In this document: piece after piece, positions 11,805 through 24,000 of the stretch
Layout of the letters: the number at the start of each line of letters is the position of its first letter
Numbering within the stretch: the first letter of the stretch is position 1
DNA from: Globodera rostochiensis
Lineage: Eukaryota; Nematoda; Chromadorea; Rhabditida; Heteroderidae
Assembly: GCA_018350325.1 (NCBI GenBank)
Contig: JAEVLN010000049.1
Span: 186,001 to 250,000, forward strand
DNA length: 64,000 bases
Direction: 5' to 3'
Program-made: the position numbers and the translations under genes
Notes under the pieces: model-generated
Database searches by the model: none
Seen by the model: the letters and a program-made list of their open reading frames with translations, nothing else
What the model was told of the DNA's origin: nothing

Positions 11805-12579
11805 TTTTCTGTTAATTTTTGACTAAATGAATTAAATTTTCACAATCAATTCCTTTTGAATTTTTAAATTTTAAGTAAAAATGAATCGCTAAACGACTAA
11901 ATCGGAGTGCTCAATCCGTCCAAATGACGAATTGGAAGAATGAATGAACGAATGGATGATTCCGTGTGGGGCAAACAAAATTGTCCACAGATTTATGGTA
12001 ATTGGAATCACAAAAACGATATGTTCCCCCACCGAGGCCAATGGGGCCGGATGATCGATGATTCAACAATTATTATTTATATTATTTTAAATTATTTTAT
12101 TATTAAGTGTAAATAAATGTTACGGTATTGTGATAAAGCTGTAACTACTTGTCAATCAATGGCGCGAAAGATGCTGTTCATTTTTAGAAAATTTTAATTT
12201 TTATAAAAGAAAGTTGAAAAACTTGGGGGTCCTTAATGACACCTAAATACCCTTATTTGTGATTTATACTTGAAGTTCTATCTATGTCCCACCAAAAGCC
12301 TAAAAAATTGCTGAGATGGCATCCATATTTGTTTTAAAAGGCTAATTTTATTTTTGTTTTTTGCAATTTCCGAAATCATAGTCCGGCTTGGGTTTCACCA
12401 ATCCGAACTCGGGTGTAGCCACAATTCCGAGCCCTGGAGCTGATGACCTTTCTCGATTATACGGATTCCTGTTACTTTAGTCGGCAGTCACAAAATTAAG
12501 GTTGTAAAAACCCCTAAAAAATTTTCTAATTAAACCATTTGCATAAGACTTCTCTGCCGTTTCTATGCAAAAACTTACG

Positions 12580-12950
12580 CGGTGTCCGGACATTTCGCAC
12601 ATTGGACATTTTGCACACCGGGGGAAAAAGGACGTTTCGCACACTGGGGGGGGGGGGGGGAAGGACGTTTCGCACACTGGACATTTCGCACACTAGTGAA
12701 AAAACGGACGTTTCACACACTGAGGGAAAAAACAGACGTTTCGCACACTGAGAGAAAAAACGGACGTTTCGCACACCAGGGAAAAAAGGACGTTTCGCAC
12801 ACTGAGGGAAAAAACGGACGTTTCGCACACTGAGAGAAAAACGGACGTTTCGCACACTGAGATTAAACGGACGTTTCGCACACTGAGAGAAAAACGGACG
12901 TTTCGCACACTGAGAGAAAAAACGGACGTTTCGCACACTGGACATTTCAA
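12580..12950. repeat. 27-28-bp minisatellite (gacgtttcgcacactg)
   Basis: About a dozen units of ggacgtttcgcacactgaga followed by gaaaaaac, including a poly-G run near 12648. No gene overlaps it. Confidence 0.85.
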
Positions 12951-13225
12951 ATTTAATAAAAGCTTGCAAAGTATTTTATGTAGATAGATGGATAAATTTG
13001 AAACTAAGCCAAAGTTGAATTATTTGACTAAAATTGCTCCTAAAATTCAATTAGTAATGATCAAAACAAACTGAAAAAAACAGAATGCCAACTCATTTTG
13101 GCCAAGTTTTAGTGGTTCATAACTTTAGTCATATTGGTTTCCGGCACAAAATTTTTGCGGATTCTTACTCAGCTCGACGAGAGGAATCGATTGGTATCAA
13201 GGACCCCTACCGATTTGGTTCGTAC

Positions 13226-14015
13226 TAGAGAAAGGACCGATCGAGATTCTCGATCGTAATCTCGGAAAATCTCGACGAGATTTTTTCGAGATTCTCGATC
13301 GAAATCTCGATCGAAAAAATTTGGCCTGACCGAGATTTTTCGAGATACGAGATTTTTTGAGATTCTCGATCGTAATCTCGATCGAAAAGTTTCGAGATTC
13401 GATCGAGATTCTCGATCGAAAAAGTACCGAGATTTACAATTTTGTTTAAATTTACTTTAAAGAAAATACCTCAAAATTACACATTTTAATTCAATTTTTC
13501 TTGTTAAAATTGTTCAAAAAAGGCAAAAAGTCAGATTATCCCAGAGGTCGGGTCGGATACAGGGATGGGCGGAAATTTATTTTTAAAAAACGGACAACGG
13601 AATTCCGCCCATCCCTGGTCGGATATGTACTTTTTTTAAAATTAACTTTTTTTATTATTATCTAATTTGCGGTTAAAAATTCCAAAGTGTAACTCATTTT
13701 TATCCAAATTTCTAAAATTTTAGAGCATAGTAAACTTTGTTAAAATCTTTAAAATTTTCTCGGGTCTCCTTTCCAGAAAAATTAAATTTCTTGAAGAAGG
13801 TTGGGCACTTGTTATTTTCCCCTTCCAGCACTGACGATAAGATTTGCAATAATGAATAATAAATTCACTTTGGAAATTGATAATCAAAAATTTTTTGAAT
13901 CTCGAAAAATCTCGTGAGATTTTTCGAGATTCTCGATCGAACAAATTTTTTCGAGATTCGAGATTTTTCGAGATTCTCGATCGTAATCTCGATCGGTCCT
14001 CAAGTCCTATCTCTA
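13226..14015. mobile_element. hAT-like MITE, 790 bp (ACCGATCGAGATT family)
   Basis: An exact 8-bp target duplication GTTCGTAC at 13218-13225 and 14016-14023 flanks imperfect inverted termini (TAGAGAAAGGACCGATCGAG at the left; the right end reads TAGAGATAGGACTTGAGGAC in reverse complement). The inner arms are rich in gagattctcgatcg. No transposase is visible. Short relatives are at 16770-16913, 27460-27602, 61085-61262, 62129-62301 and 63311-63466. Confidence 0.85.
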
Positions 14016-14044
14016 GTTCGTACGCCATTTACTCAAATCAAATT

Positions 14045-14375
14045 TAATTGGTTTGGATTGGTGTCCCGACATTTTAGGGTCCGGATTGGTTTCCGGATTT
14101 GGGAACGGTTTGGTTTCAGGACATTTTTGGTCCGGATTGGTGTCCGGACATTTTAGGGTCCGGATTGGTTTCCGGACATTTTTGGCCGGTTTGGTTTCCT
14201 GACATTTCTGGGTCGGGTTTGGTTTCCGGACATTTTTGGCCGGTTTGGTTTCCTGACATTTCTGGGTCGGGTTTAGTTTCCGGACATTTTTGGCCGGTTT
14301 GGTTTCCTGACATTTCTGGGTCGGGTTTAGTTTCCGGACATTTTTGGCCGGTTTGGTTTTCTGACATTTTTAGGG
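14045..14375. repeat. ~54-bp minisatellite (ggtttccggacatttttggc)
   Basis: About five to six units combine ggtttccggacatttttggc with cggtttggtttcctgacatt and a tctgggtcggg link. They lie immediately right of the 790-bp MITE, in intergenic DNA. Confidence 0.85.
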
Positions 14376-15404
14376 CCAAAATCTTTATATATTTGCATAG
14401 AATTATTGTAAAATTTAAATGAAAATGTCTTTAATAAATTTATTGAAGTAATTTTTACATTTTTTAATGTGTTAAAATACTTCGAATTTCAATATCTGAG
14501 CGTAGAAAACTCAGCCATGTTCGACTTGGTCGAGCAACTCAGAATCCTTAGAAAACGATCTAATGCTTGGGTACTAGGGATGTTCGAGACTTGAAATTTA
14601 CTGAAAAGACCGAGAAATGACCCCGAGTCTCGAAACCGAGTGCAAAAAAACCGATAAATTTCCCGACTAGAGAACCGAGAAATTTCGAATTTTTTTTTAA
14701 AATTCACTAAAAAAATTTGGATTTTAAGCTCCACAAATTCTCAATGTCGATTTTTAAGGGTGCATTTTCCGTTTTTACTGCTATTTTGTTAAGGAAATTA
14801 CAAATACGATTTTTTGAAAATTCTGATTCACTTTTAGGGGGGGGGGGGGCGGTCGGCGGTGCCGATAGGCCAAGAAAATTTGAATGTTTTACTCAATTTG
14901 TTAAAAGATTTGCAACAAAATTTTAAAATTCGGAATTTTTTGAAGCTTTTTAGGAGTGATAAGGGGTCCGGCAGTGCCAACAGGCACCGCCGGGGAAAAA
15001 AATAAAAGTTTTAATGATTTTAATTAGGGCATAAGAATCAATAAAATCGAATAATTATTAAATTAAAAGAATAAAATACGGTTACACTCGGGGAGTAGAA
15101 CCCGTATCTATTCTTAGATTTTGTTATTGATGGGTCCGACGGCGCCGACAGGCGCCGTCGGTAATTTTTAACGAAATGCTAACAAAATTACTTTAAAGCA
15201 ATTTTAGAGGCAAATTTTTATGATTAGTTACAGTATTTATATCACCTATGAGGCTATGCATAGCAGAAATTTTTCTTCACATATTTTGGAGTGTTTCAGG
15301 ACCAAAAATCCGGGCATTAAATGATCACAAATAGAACCAAGGTTTAATACGTTATGGCGGTATGGGAAATGTCGCGGAAATTTAGCGTTTCCTTTCTTAA
15401 TCAA

Positions 15405-18400
15405 TCAAATCGGCACAAGGCGCTCCATCGCCCAAAGGGACATCACTAAAAAGCGACAAAAATTATTATATTTAAATTCAAAAATTTGATACCCAAACAA
15501 AAGATAGTCGTCGATGAAATGGTCTCAACATCCGCGCCACTTTCAGCAGTTGAAGATGGCTCCGTCGATGGAGTCTCCTGCTCCGGCTCGGTAGTTGTCG
15601 TCGTGCTCATTGCAGACGTCGTAGTGGTGGGTGCCGTTGTAGTCAGTGCCGTTGTCGTCGTAGTGGTCGTCGTCGTTGTAGAGGCGCCAAAAGGCTATAA
15701 AAAATAGAATTTTTTTTGAAACTAGACCTAGACCCAAATTTCAAAGCAGTTACAAATAACATTTAAAGACCAAACTTTAGGGTTTTTGGTCTTTTTTTTA
15801 ATTTAAAGGTTTTTTCAACTTTATTTTTGTTTTAATCGGGTCAAATCGCCTAGCAGGTCGGCGGTGCCGATAAGCGCCGCCGAGAATATTTTGAATTTTG
15901 ACTTAATTTGTTAAGAGATTTGCAACAACAATTTAATTTTGCGACAATTTTTTGAAGCTTTTTTTTTAGGAATGGTAGAGGTCCAAAGAAATTTTTTAAA
16001 AGATTTTGATAGAATTTGTTAAAAAATTTGTCAGAATTTTTAAAATTACAGAATAAAAGGGTCCCCCTATGGAAGTGAATTCGTTGAAGCAAAAAAAAAA
16101 ATACAAATCGAGGACTCGAACCTCAACAATCGAAAATTTAGGGACACAGTTTTACTGCCACATAAGTTTTGAAAACAGTAGGGAAAATTCAAATATATTA
16201 CCCAATCAGGTTCAATTTTGACCCTGTTCTGTTCCAAAAAATAACCGGAACAGTCAAAATCTGTTCTGTTCCTGTTCCAAGAATTTTGAATCTGTTCTGT
16301 TCTAAAATCCTAAAATAGAACAGGAACAGAACAGAACAGGCCAAGCTGGAACAGCAAAACACTGGTATGTATATGAGTAGTCAAAAAATTTGTGCAATAA
16401 ATCTGCGAAAAAAGGTACCAACCGGCGCATCCCTGGAGCAACAACGGAACTCATGGCCTGGATAACAACATTCGCCGCCCCGGAAGCCAGGATTGGGAAT
16501 GCACCGGTAGAAGTCGCATTTCTTACAAATTGCCTTGATGATCGCTTTGTTGCAAAGTGGCGTTGATGTCGTCTTCACAAATAAAAGTTATTTTTTCAAT
16601 TTAATTAAGTGAAATTGTAATTGTTAAACACGCTGATAATTCACCTACCGTAGGCTGTTTGGTTATCTGAAAAGATAAAATTATGTACAATAAAAAGTGA
16701 CAAAAAATGCTTTTTCAAATAGATAGTCATAAAAGAATTAAGACAACATAAAAACATTGAACGCGTCGCGGACCGATCAAGATTCTCAATCGAAATCTCG
16801 GTCAAGACTTGTAATTTTCAGTGATCTCAAACGAATCATTATTGTTCAATTTTTTCCGGAATTTCCGAAATTTTCGATCGAAATTTCGATCGGGCCTCAA
16901 GTCTGGCCGCTAGTATATAGTAGAAAAAAGTTGAGCAATAAAAACTGCAAAAAAAAGCACCAGACGGTCCATGGAACAGCAACGGTACTCATTGTCTTCG
17001 GGACAGCAGCCGCTGTCCGAAAAGCCAACAGAGTTGGGCATGCACCGGTAGGAGTCACATTCCGTGCAGACGGCCTTGATGATTGACTTGTTCTGGCAAG
17101 TGTCCTGCAAATTTAATGATGTAATTGTTAAACACGTTGCTAATTAATTCACTTACCGTAGTCAGCTTAGCCGTCTAAAAAGACAAATGACGATACGGTA
17201 ATTATTCAAGTGTTATAAAATAGCAAAAAAATTAGGGCTTTAGTTCAGTTTATGCGTCTAAAACTGACTTCAAACGTAGGTAACCGATTCATACCTTATT
17301 AAAGCCATTTAAAAGTTTTCAAAGAGCTGAAGCGTTAATCTAAAGCTTTTGATTGGACAACAATCAAAAACGTATGATACGAATTTAAAAATCCCCGAGT
17401 TTTGTAGTTTCTGGTCATAGCTTTTTTTTTGATATTTGTCCAATCGAAATTTTCAGCTTATAAACTAAAATAAAGCCAAAATTTAATAATGTAATTAGCG
17501 TAAAACATCCCGTAGTAGTGGGAGTTGTCGTCGTCGAAATCTAAAAATAAAATAACAGGACATATTTTGTTAGGTTGGATTATAAGCATAAATTTATTGT
17601 TCAAATTAGGGTTGAGCCCCGAGCCCTAAAATGGGAACGCCTCCGACATGGCCAACCCCGGCCTCCCCGACTTTCCTGCCCCGAGGGGCCGGGGCTCAAC
17701 ACTAGTGTTCAAATTTAGATGCTATCATATGGCCCGGATTTTGGGTGAAAAAAGAGTTTTTCTTTTTTTTATGGAAAGTATCAAATATGTATAAAAATCA
17801 GATAGGTGTTCAGAACACCTGAAAACCCAGAAAGTTGTTCCCCATTCAGTTTTACCGTAAATGCATAAAACATACCGTAGTGATCGTTGGAGTTGTACTC
17901 ATTGGAGAACCCCCCTAAACGGTTAAATGGGTACTTTTCGGTTCTACGACAATTTAAACACATTTTCAGTGGCAATTTGGAAACACGAATATGATTTAGG
18001 TATTGATAAATTGATCGAATTTTTCATTATTAAACAAAAGTTGAGTAAACAAAAATTTTATGTTTTTTTTAGAAAAGTAAGGTTTTCTGTTATGATGGAT
18101 GAACTGTAACCGGTTCAAAAATGTTATACATTGAAGAACAATCACATTTTTGCAATTAGAAAGTAGGGTTGGACAAAACCGGATATTCTGGAACCGGTAT
18201 GGGACAATTTTGAATAAAAATTATCCGGTCTTGAACGACGGCAGCTAAATTATGCTTGATCCGGGACCGGTATCCGGGTGTTTTTGAGCTATCCGGTATC
18301 CGGGGGACACGGATAATATCCGGTTTTGTCCAACCCTATTAGAAAGAATCACCGGCTTTGTGACACAGCACGTGAACAAATAATGATCAGCGCAGCAGGC

Positions 18401-20246
18401 GCTGCCGTGGAACCCGGTAAAGGGGGAGCATGTGTAGAAGTCGCAGACCTTGCAAATTTCCAGGATCTTCGCCTTGTCATTGCAATATTTTTCCTCGGTG
18501 ATTTCAAAGGGCGCCGACTAATTGTGAAAATGGTTAAATACTGTCAATTAGCGTACCGTAGGCTCCTTGGTTGCCTGAAAGTGAAAATGCACCCGGTTAT
18601 TAGCGAAAATAGTTGTTAAAGTTGACAATAAATTGGTCTTAGTTTTAATTCTTGGCGTTTTTTATGCAAAAATTTAGTTTAAATTTAAACGGAATTGAGA
18701 TTGGTACATTATTGAACTAAAAACAATCGCTTTAGAAGATTATTGTTTATAAGTTTTTAAAGTTGTACCAATAAAATTCGAGAATCTTTGTTTGTAAGGC
18801 TTAGGGGCTACATACCCGAATCCAGCCCGTGCCGAATACAGACCGGAGCAATAACTGTCTTTAAACTTAACCGATTCAGACTTTCTAAAAACCATTCGAA
18901 AGCTCACGAAGAGATGAAGCTATAGTTAAGCTAAAGTTTTTGCGATTAGACAAGTCTCAAAAAAGTTATGGCCAAAAAACTTTAAAAAAGTTTAGATTTT
19001 TTAATTTTTGGCCACAACTTTTTTTTGAGACCTGTATAGTTTAAAGACAGTTATTGCCCCGGTCTGTATTCGGAACGGTCTGGATTCAGATCGTACGCCC
19101 TCTCAGGTGGCAAATTGTGCCTACATTGGTGCAGCACTGAAATTCGTAGTGATTGTCACAACAGATGGTGTTCGTCTCATAACCGACAAAAACGCAGCTG
19201 CCATGCCCACACGAGACGCATTCATATTTCACCTTCTGCCCGCATTCCTCGTTCACCGGCTTTTCCAGGGGATAAATATATCCCTTAAGAAAACATTTCA
19301 TGTTAAGTACAATAATTACTTTGAATTACGTCATTTTGCAAAAAGCAAAAAAAATTTCGGGGCTAATAACCGAGACCATTAATGAGTTTTGAAATAAACC
19401 CCAGGGCCAATTTTAGTTTCCAAATAGACAGTTCAGACTCAATTCCGTACATTAGGGCTGCTCCCCGAGGGGTGGTAAATCGGAGGTTGGGGTTCTTCGG
19501 GGGGCGCTAAATTTGAGGGTCGGGGATGAAGCCCAAAAATGTCGGGGGCACCGAGAGTTTGAGTTGGGGATTGGGCGCCGGGGCGATTGTCGGGGAAAAA
19601 CGGAACTCAGTGGTAAATATAAATGAACGTAAAATCATAATCGAACACGAATCTCATCAATCATAAAAGCCGGTTCAAAAAGCTTTCATTTACATACAGG
19701 GTAAGGTTCGTCGTTGTAATGGCACTCAAATGTGTAGTTTGCTACACAACATGGACTGGCCGAAGTCCCCTCCTTCCGGGTGCATTTGCCACGACCACTT
19801 GAACAGAGCGTCTTCACTTCTTGGCACTCTTTGGCACGTTGCAATTGCGGAGGCAATTCCTGTTTGGATAAATTAGTGGTAAAATGCCCAAAAAATAAAC
19901 ACACAGGGAAGTAGAATTGTATTCCGAACATTTTAGGTTGGAATTGCGGGGTCTTAACAAAATGAGCAATGTTCTAATTTGTTGGACGTGACCAGGTCAA
20001 AAGGTGATCAAGGGGCAATTTACAAAATTCCAGGCCCATGTTACATGATCACGGGCATGCCCAAATGGCCTTGGTTTACGTGATCACATCCAACCCTGAT
20101 CACGGGTCTAAAGCCAACCGATTGTACAACGCTCAGGCAGAAGATGATTAGGAGCAGGGGACGGATTTCTAAAAATGCAAATCGGGTATTGGACAAAAAT
20201 GTGGGAAGCTGTTACTGGATTTGAGTTTGCCGACGAAAGCCGACAT
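15405..20246 (-). CDS. Secreted cysteine-module/Thr-linker protein, copy A
   Basis: Predicted exons 5' to 3': 20216-20246, 20104-20168, 19698-19859, 19125-19283, 18557-18574, 18353-18517, 17876-17914, 17511-17540 (donor doubtful), 17157-17174, 16961-17104, 16649-16666, 16423-16572, 15493-15694, 15405-15445; about 413 aa. The first two exons give a signal peptide (MSAFVGKLKSK then IRPLLLIIFCLSVV). Five exons (19698, 19125, 18353, 16961, 16423) each encode one 48-55-residue module with the pattern C-x6-9-C-x2-C-x4-C-x10-11-CC-x7-CC. The most 5' module is degenerate. Linker exons of 18, 39, 30, 18 and 18 nt encode ATKEPT, GGSPMSTTPTITT, ISTTTTPTTT, TAKLTT and ITKQPT. The last long exon is a Thr-rich, probably O-glycosylated stalk. 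The start might instead be the ATG at 20531, since the frame stays open. I do not recognise the module family; role unknown, extracellular by inference. Confidence 0.7.
16100..16165 (-). other. tRNA-derived (SINE-like) fragment
   Basis: On the minus strand GGTTCGAGTCCTC is a perfect pol III B-box, with an A-box-like ATGTGGCAGTAAAACTG upstream. No complete cloverleaf can be drawn. It lies in the intron before the Thr-rich exon of gene A, and a weaker relative occurs near 15085-15115. Confidence 0.35.
16770..16913. mobile_element. Degenerate short MITE (ACCGATC family), copy A
   Basis: It begins ggaccgatcaagattctc and ends with cgatcgggcctcaagtctgg before ctagtatatag. The same element, in the same intron position, is in copy B at 27460-27602, so it inserted before the duplication. 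It lies between the 18-nt exon 16649-16666 and module exon 16961-17104. Confidence 0.65.
17225..17485. mobile_element. Inverted-repeat element, copy A
   Basis: Arms around ggctttagttcagtttatg (left) and cttataaactaaaataaagc (right) are imperfect reverse complements around an AT-rich core. A homologous element is at about 27915-28175 in copy B, and the core resembles that of the 18818-19087 element. It lies within an intron of gene A. Confidence 0.45.
17607..17706. mobile_element. Short GC-rich inverted-repeat insertion
   Basis: The left end TAGGGTTGAGCCCCG and right end CGGGGCTCAACACTAG are near inverted repeats, with gttcaaat on both sides. Copy B lacks this block at the corresponding place. 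A related element, TAGGGTTCAGCCCCG ... CGGGGCTGAAC, is near 54270-54448 in the gon-1 gene. Confidence 0.55.
18164..18338. mobile_element. hAT-like MITE with perfect ends, 175 bp
   Basis: Terminal inverted repeats begin TAGGGTTGGACAAAACCGGA and end in its complement. An exact 8-bp duplication TTAGAAAG lies at 18156-18163 and 18339-18346. Copy B has a single TTAGAAAG at 28825-28832 at the homologous site, an empty target. It lies in the intron just downstream of module exon 18353-18517. Confidence 0.92.
18818..19087. mobile_element. Long-terminal-inverted-repeat MITE, 270 bp
   Basis: About 50-bp arms (GAATCCAG...CCGAATACAGACCGG ... CCGGTCTGTATTCGG...CTGGATTC) continue into ataactgtctttaaac/gtttaaagacagttat. 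It lies in the intron between module exon 19125-19283 and microexon 18557-18574 of gene A. No clear target duplication. Confidence 0.75.
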
Positions 20247-20531
20247 GGCAACTTCCAGCAAGCCAAACACGAGAAGCAAAGCGGTTGCAAGCGGCAAGTT
20301 GATGCCGAATCCGGATTTTGATGCCAATTGGGAGACGGTCATTGTGCCCGTTTCGGCATTGCCATCAGACGACGATTGGTCGGCGCTTTCGATGGCAATG
20401 GCGACATTTTTGAGCGAAGGAGAATGGGGGAGCACCAAGTTTCCGATTTCAGCTTTCAAGGCCACAATGATGAAGAGGAGAGTCAGGCAGGAAATGAGGA
20501 GGAAAAGCGGTCGGCACGGCATGCCGATCAT
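20217..20531 (-). other. Possible N-terminal extension of gene A (open on both strands)
   Basis: In frame with the MSAFVG start, the minus strand stays open upstream to MIGMPCRPLFLL, adding 95 residues with two hydrophobic segments. Copy B (30954-31268) is also open, with the same length and about 24 substitutions. The plus strand is likewise open here (charged ORF containing MATSSKPNTRS). Which strand, if either, is coding beyond the signal exon is undecided; it may simply be 5' UTR. Confidence 0.3.
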
Positions 20532-20960
20532 TCCTGGAAACCCCGGAAAGTTAACCAATCGCATAAAAAGTCAAGTGTTCGAGTTCCAGAGTTGGAATAG
20601 GAATGCCCCCAAAAAACTTTTTTATTAAGGAAACTCGGGTTTTAGGACTCAAATTTCCAAATAAATGAGAATATAATTTTGATCCTTCAAATGATGGACG
20701 AAATGAATCATCCGGGACGGAGTGGACTGATCGGACTGCTATTCCCCAACCGACAATTTTGCTGTGTGAAAAATTCTCTTAATAGCGGCCACATCATCAT
20801 ATTGTTGTGAACAAATTCGATCATAGACATTTTTGGGTCCGGAATTCCGGTTTCCGGACCTTTTTTGCATCCGGTCATCTTGCTATAGTTCCCTAGTCTG
20901 TTTCTCTGTTCTGTCAAGGATTTCAGAACGAGACAGAAACAGACCAAAATTGACTGTTCT

Positions 20961-21086
20961 TATTTTTTTTAGATCAGAACTGAGTTTTAATACATTTGAA
21001 TTTTTTCAACATTCTCAATAAGCTCAGTGGTAATAATGTCTGGCGTAAGTTAGAGTCCGGTAAAAATTCGGTCAAAAAAATAAACA
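20961..21086. other. Short spacer before the satellite
   Basis: AT-rich bridge between the edge of duplication copy A and the first satellite units. I see nothing coding here. Confidence 0.5.
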
Positions 21087-24000
21087 GAAAACCAGAATTC
21101 TGGTCTTTTTTTAAAAAGCAGAAAAGAAAACAGAATCTGCTCGCCATAAAACCAGAAACAAAATTCTGGCGCCATTTTTAAAATCAGAAACCAGAGAAAA
21201 TTCTGGTCGCCTTTTAAAATCAGAAAACAGACATAATTCTGGTCGTCTTTTAAAATCAAAAACCAGACATAATTCTGGTCGCCATTTTTAAAATCAGAAA
21301 CCAGAGATAATTCCGGTTGCATTTTAAAATCAGAAAACAGACATAATTCTGGTCGCCTTTTAAAATCAGAAAACAGACATAATTCTGGTTGCCTTTTAAA
21401 ATCAGATCCAGACTAATTCTGGTCGCCATTTTTAAAATTAGAAACCAGAGATAATTCTGGTCGCCTTTTAAAATCAGAAACCAGACATAATTCTGGTCGC
21501 CTTTTAAAATCAGAGACCAGAGATAATTCTGGTTGCCTTTTAAAATCAAAAACAGACATAATTCTGGTTGCCTTTTAAAATCAGATCCAGACTAATTCTG
21601 GTCGCCATTTTTAAAATTAGAAACCAGAGATAATTCTGGTCGCCTTTTAAAATCAGAAACCAGACATAATTCTGGTCGCCTTTTAAAATCAGAGACCAGA
21701 GATAATTCTGGTTGCCTTTTAAAATCAAAAACAGACATAATTCTGGTTGCCTTTTAAAATCAGAAAACAGACATAATTCTGGTCGCCTTTTAAAATCAGA
21801 AACCAGAGATAATTCTGGTTGCCTTTTAAAATCAAAAACAGACATAATTCTGGTTGCCTTTTAAAATCAGAGACCAGACATAATTCTGGTCGCCTTTTAA
21901 AATCAGAAACCATACATAATTCTGGTCGCCATGTTTAAAATCAGAAACCAGACATAATTCTGGTCGCCTTTTAAAATCAGAAACCATACATAATTCTGGT
22001 CGCCATGTTTAAAATCAGAAACCAGACTTAATTCTGGTCGCCATTTTTAAAATCAGAAACCAGAGATAATTCCGGTTGCCTTTTAAAATCAGAAAACAGA
22101 CATAATTCTGGTCGCCATTTTTAAAATCAGAAAACAGACATAATTCTGGTTGCCTTTTAAAATCAGAAACCAGACTAATTCTGGTCGCCATTTTTAAAAT
22201 TAGAAACCAGAGATAATTCTGGTCGCCTTTTAAAATCAGAAACCAGAGATAATTCTGGTTGCCTTTTAAAATCAGAAACCATACATAATTCTGGTCGCCA
22301 TGTTTAAAATCAGAAAACAGACATAATTCTGGTCGCCTTTTAAAATCAGAAACCATACATAATTCTGGTCGCCATGTTTAAAATCAGAAACCAGACATAA
22401 TTCTGGTCGCCATTTTTAAATCAGAAACCAGAGATAATTCTGGTCGCCTTTTAAAATCAGAAAACAGACATAATTCTGGTCGCCATGTTTAAAATCAGAA
22501 ACCAGACATAATTCTGGTCACTATTTTTAAATCAGAAACCAGAGATAATTCTGGTCGCCATTTTTAAAATTAGAAACCAGAGATAATTCTGGTCGCCTTT
22601 TAAAATCAGAAACCATACATAATTCTGGTCGCCATGTTTAAAATCAGAAACCAGACATAATTCTGGTCGCCATTTTTAAATCAGAAACCAGACATAATTC
22701 TGGTCACTATTTTTAAATCAGAAACCAGAGATAATTCTGGTTGCCTTTTAAAATCAGAAAACTGACATAATTCTTGTTGCCTTTTAAAATCAGAAACCAG
22801 ACATAATTCTGGTCGCCATTTTTAAATCAGAAACCAGAGATAATTCTGGTCGCCATTTTTAAAATTAGAAACCAGAGATAATTCTGGTCGCCTTTTAAAA
22901 TCAGAAACCATACATAATTCTGGTCGCCATGTTTAAAATCAGAAACCATACATAATTCTGGTCGCCATTTTTAAATCAGAAACCAGACATAATTCTGGTC
23001 ACTATTTTTAAATCAGAAACCAGAGATAATTCTGGTTGCCTTTTAAAATCAGAAAACTGACATAATTCTTGTTGCCTTTTAAAATCAGAAACCAGACATA
23101 ATTCTGGTCGCCATTTTTAAATCAGAAACCAGAGATAATTCTGGTTGCCTTTTAAAATCAGAAAACAGACATAATTCTGGTCGCCTTTTAAAATCAGAAA
23201 ACAGACATAATTCTGGTCGCCTTTTAAAATCAGAAAACAGACATAATTCTGGTTGCCTTTTAAAATCAGAAACCAGATATAATTCTGGTTGCCTTTTAAA
23301 ATCAGAAAACAGACATAATTCTGGTCGCCTTTTAAAATCAGAAAACAGACATAATTCTGGTTGCCTTTTAAAATCAGAAACCAGAGATAATTCTGGTCGC
23401 CTTTTAAAATCAGAAACCAGACATAATTCTGGTTGCCTTTTAAAACCAGAAACCAGACATCATTCTGGTCGCCTTTTAAAATCAGAAACCAGACTAATTC
23501 TGGTCGCCATTTTTAAAATTAGAAACCAGAGATAATTCTGGTCGCCTTTTAAAATCAGAAACCAGAGATAATTCCGGTTGCCTTTTAAAATCAGAAACCA
23601 TACATAATTCTGGTCGCCATGTTTAAAATCAGAAAACAGACATAATTCTGGTCGCCTTTTAAAATCAGAAACCATACATAATTCTGGTCGCCATGTTTAA
23701 AATCAGAAACCAGACATAATTCTGGTCGCCATTTTTAAATCAGAAACCAGAGATAATTCTGGTCGCCTTTTAAAATCAGAAAACAGACATAATTCTGGTC
23801 GCCATGTTTAAAATCAGAAACCAGACATAATTCTGGTCACTATTTTTAAATCAGAAACCAGAGATAATTCTGGTCGCCATTTTTAAAATTAGAAACCAGA
23901 CATAATTCTGGTCACTATTTTTAAATCAGAAAACAGACATAATTCTGGTCGCCATGTTTAAAATCAGAAACCAGACATAATTCTGGTCACTATTTTTAAA

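Larger units (their letters stand above)
11805..15275. other. Intergenic region between the galectin-like gene and cysteine-module gene A
   Basis: The sequence is AT-rich with no convincing exon. It contains the minisatellites at 12580-12950 and 14045-14375, the MITE at 13226-14015, a poly-G run near 14838, and imperfect repeats around gtcggcggtgccgat/ggcgccgtcggt (14855-15165) that recur elsewhere in the window (for example 6205, 15860). It is also the likely 5' regulatory region of the galectin-like gene, but I recognise no specific promoter. Confidence 0.6.
15276..20960. repeat. Segmental duplication, copy A
   Basis: From the shared word tattttggagtgttt at the left edge to the gactgttcttattttt-type motif near 20960, this stretch is collinear with 25752-31620. 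Exons, intron edges and many intron sequences match; exons 16961-17104 and 27651-27794 encode identical peptides. Differences are private insertions (for example the MITE at 18164-18338 here). Each copy contains one complete minus-strand gene with its 5' flank. Confidence 0.85.
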
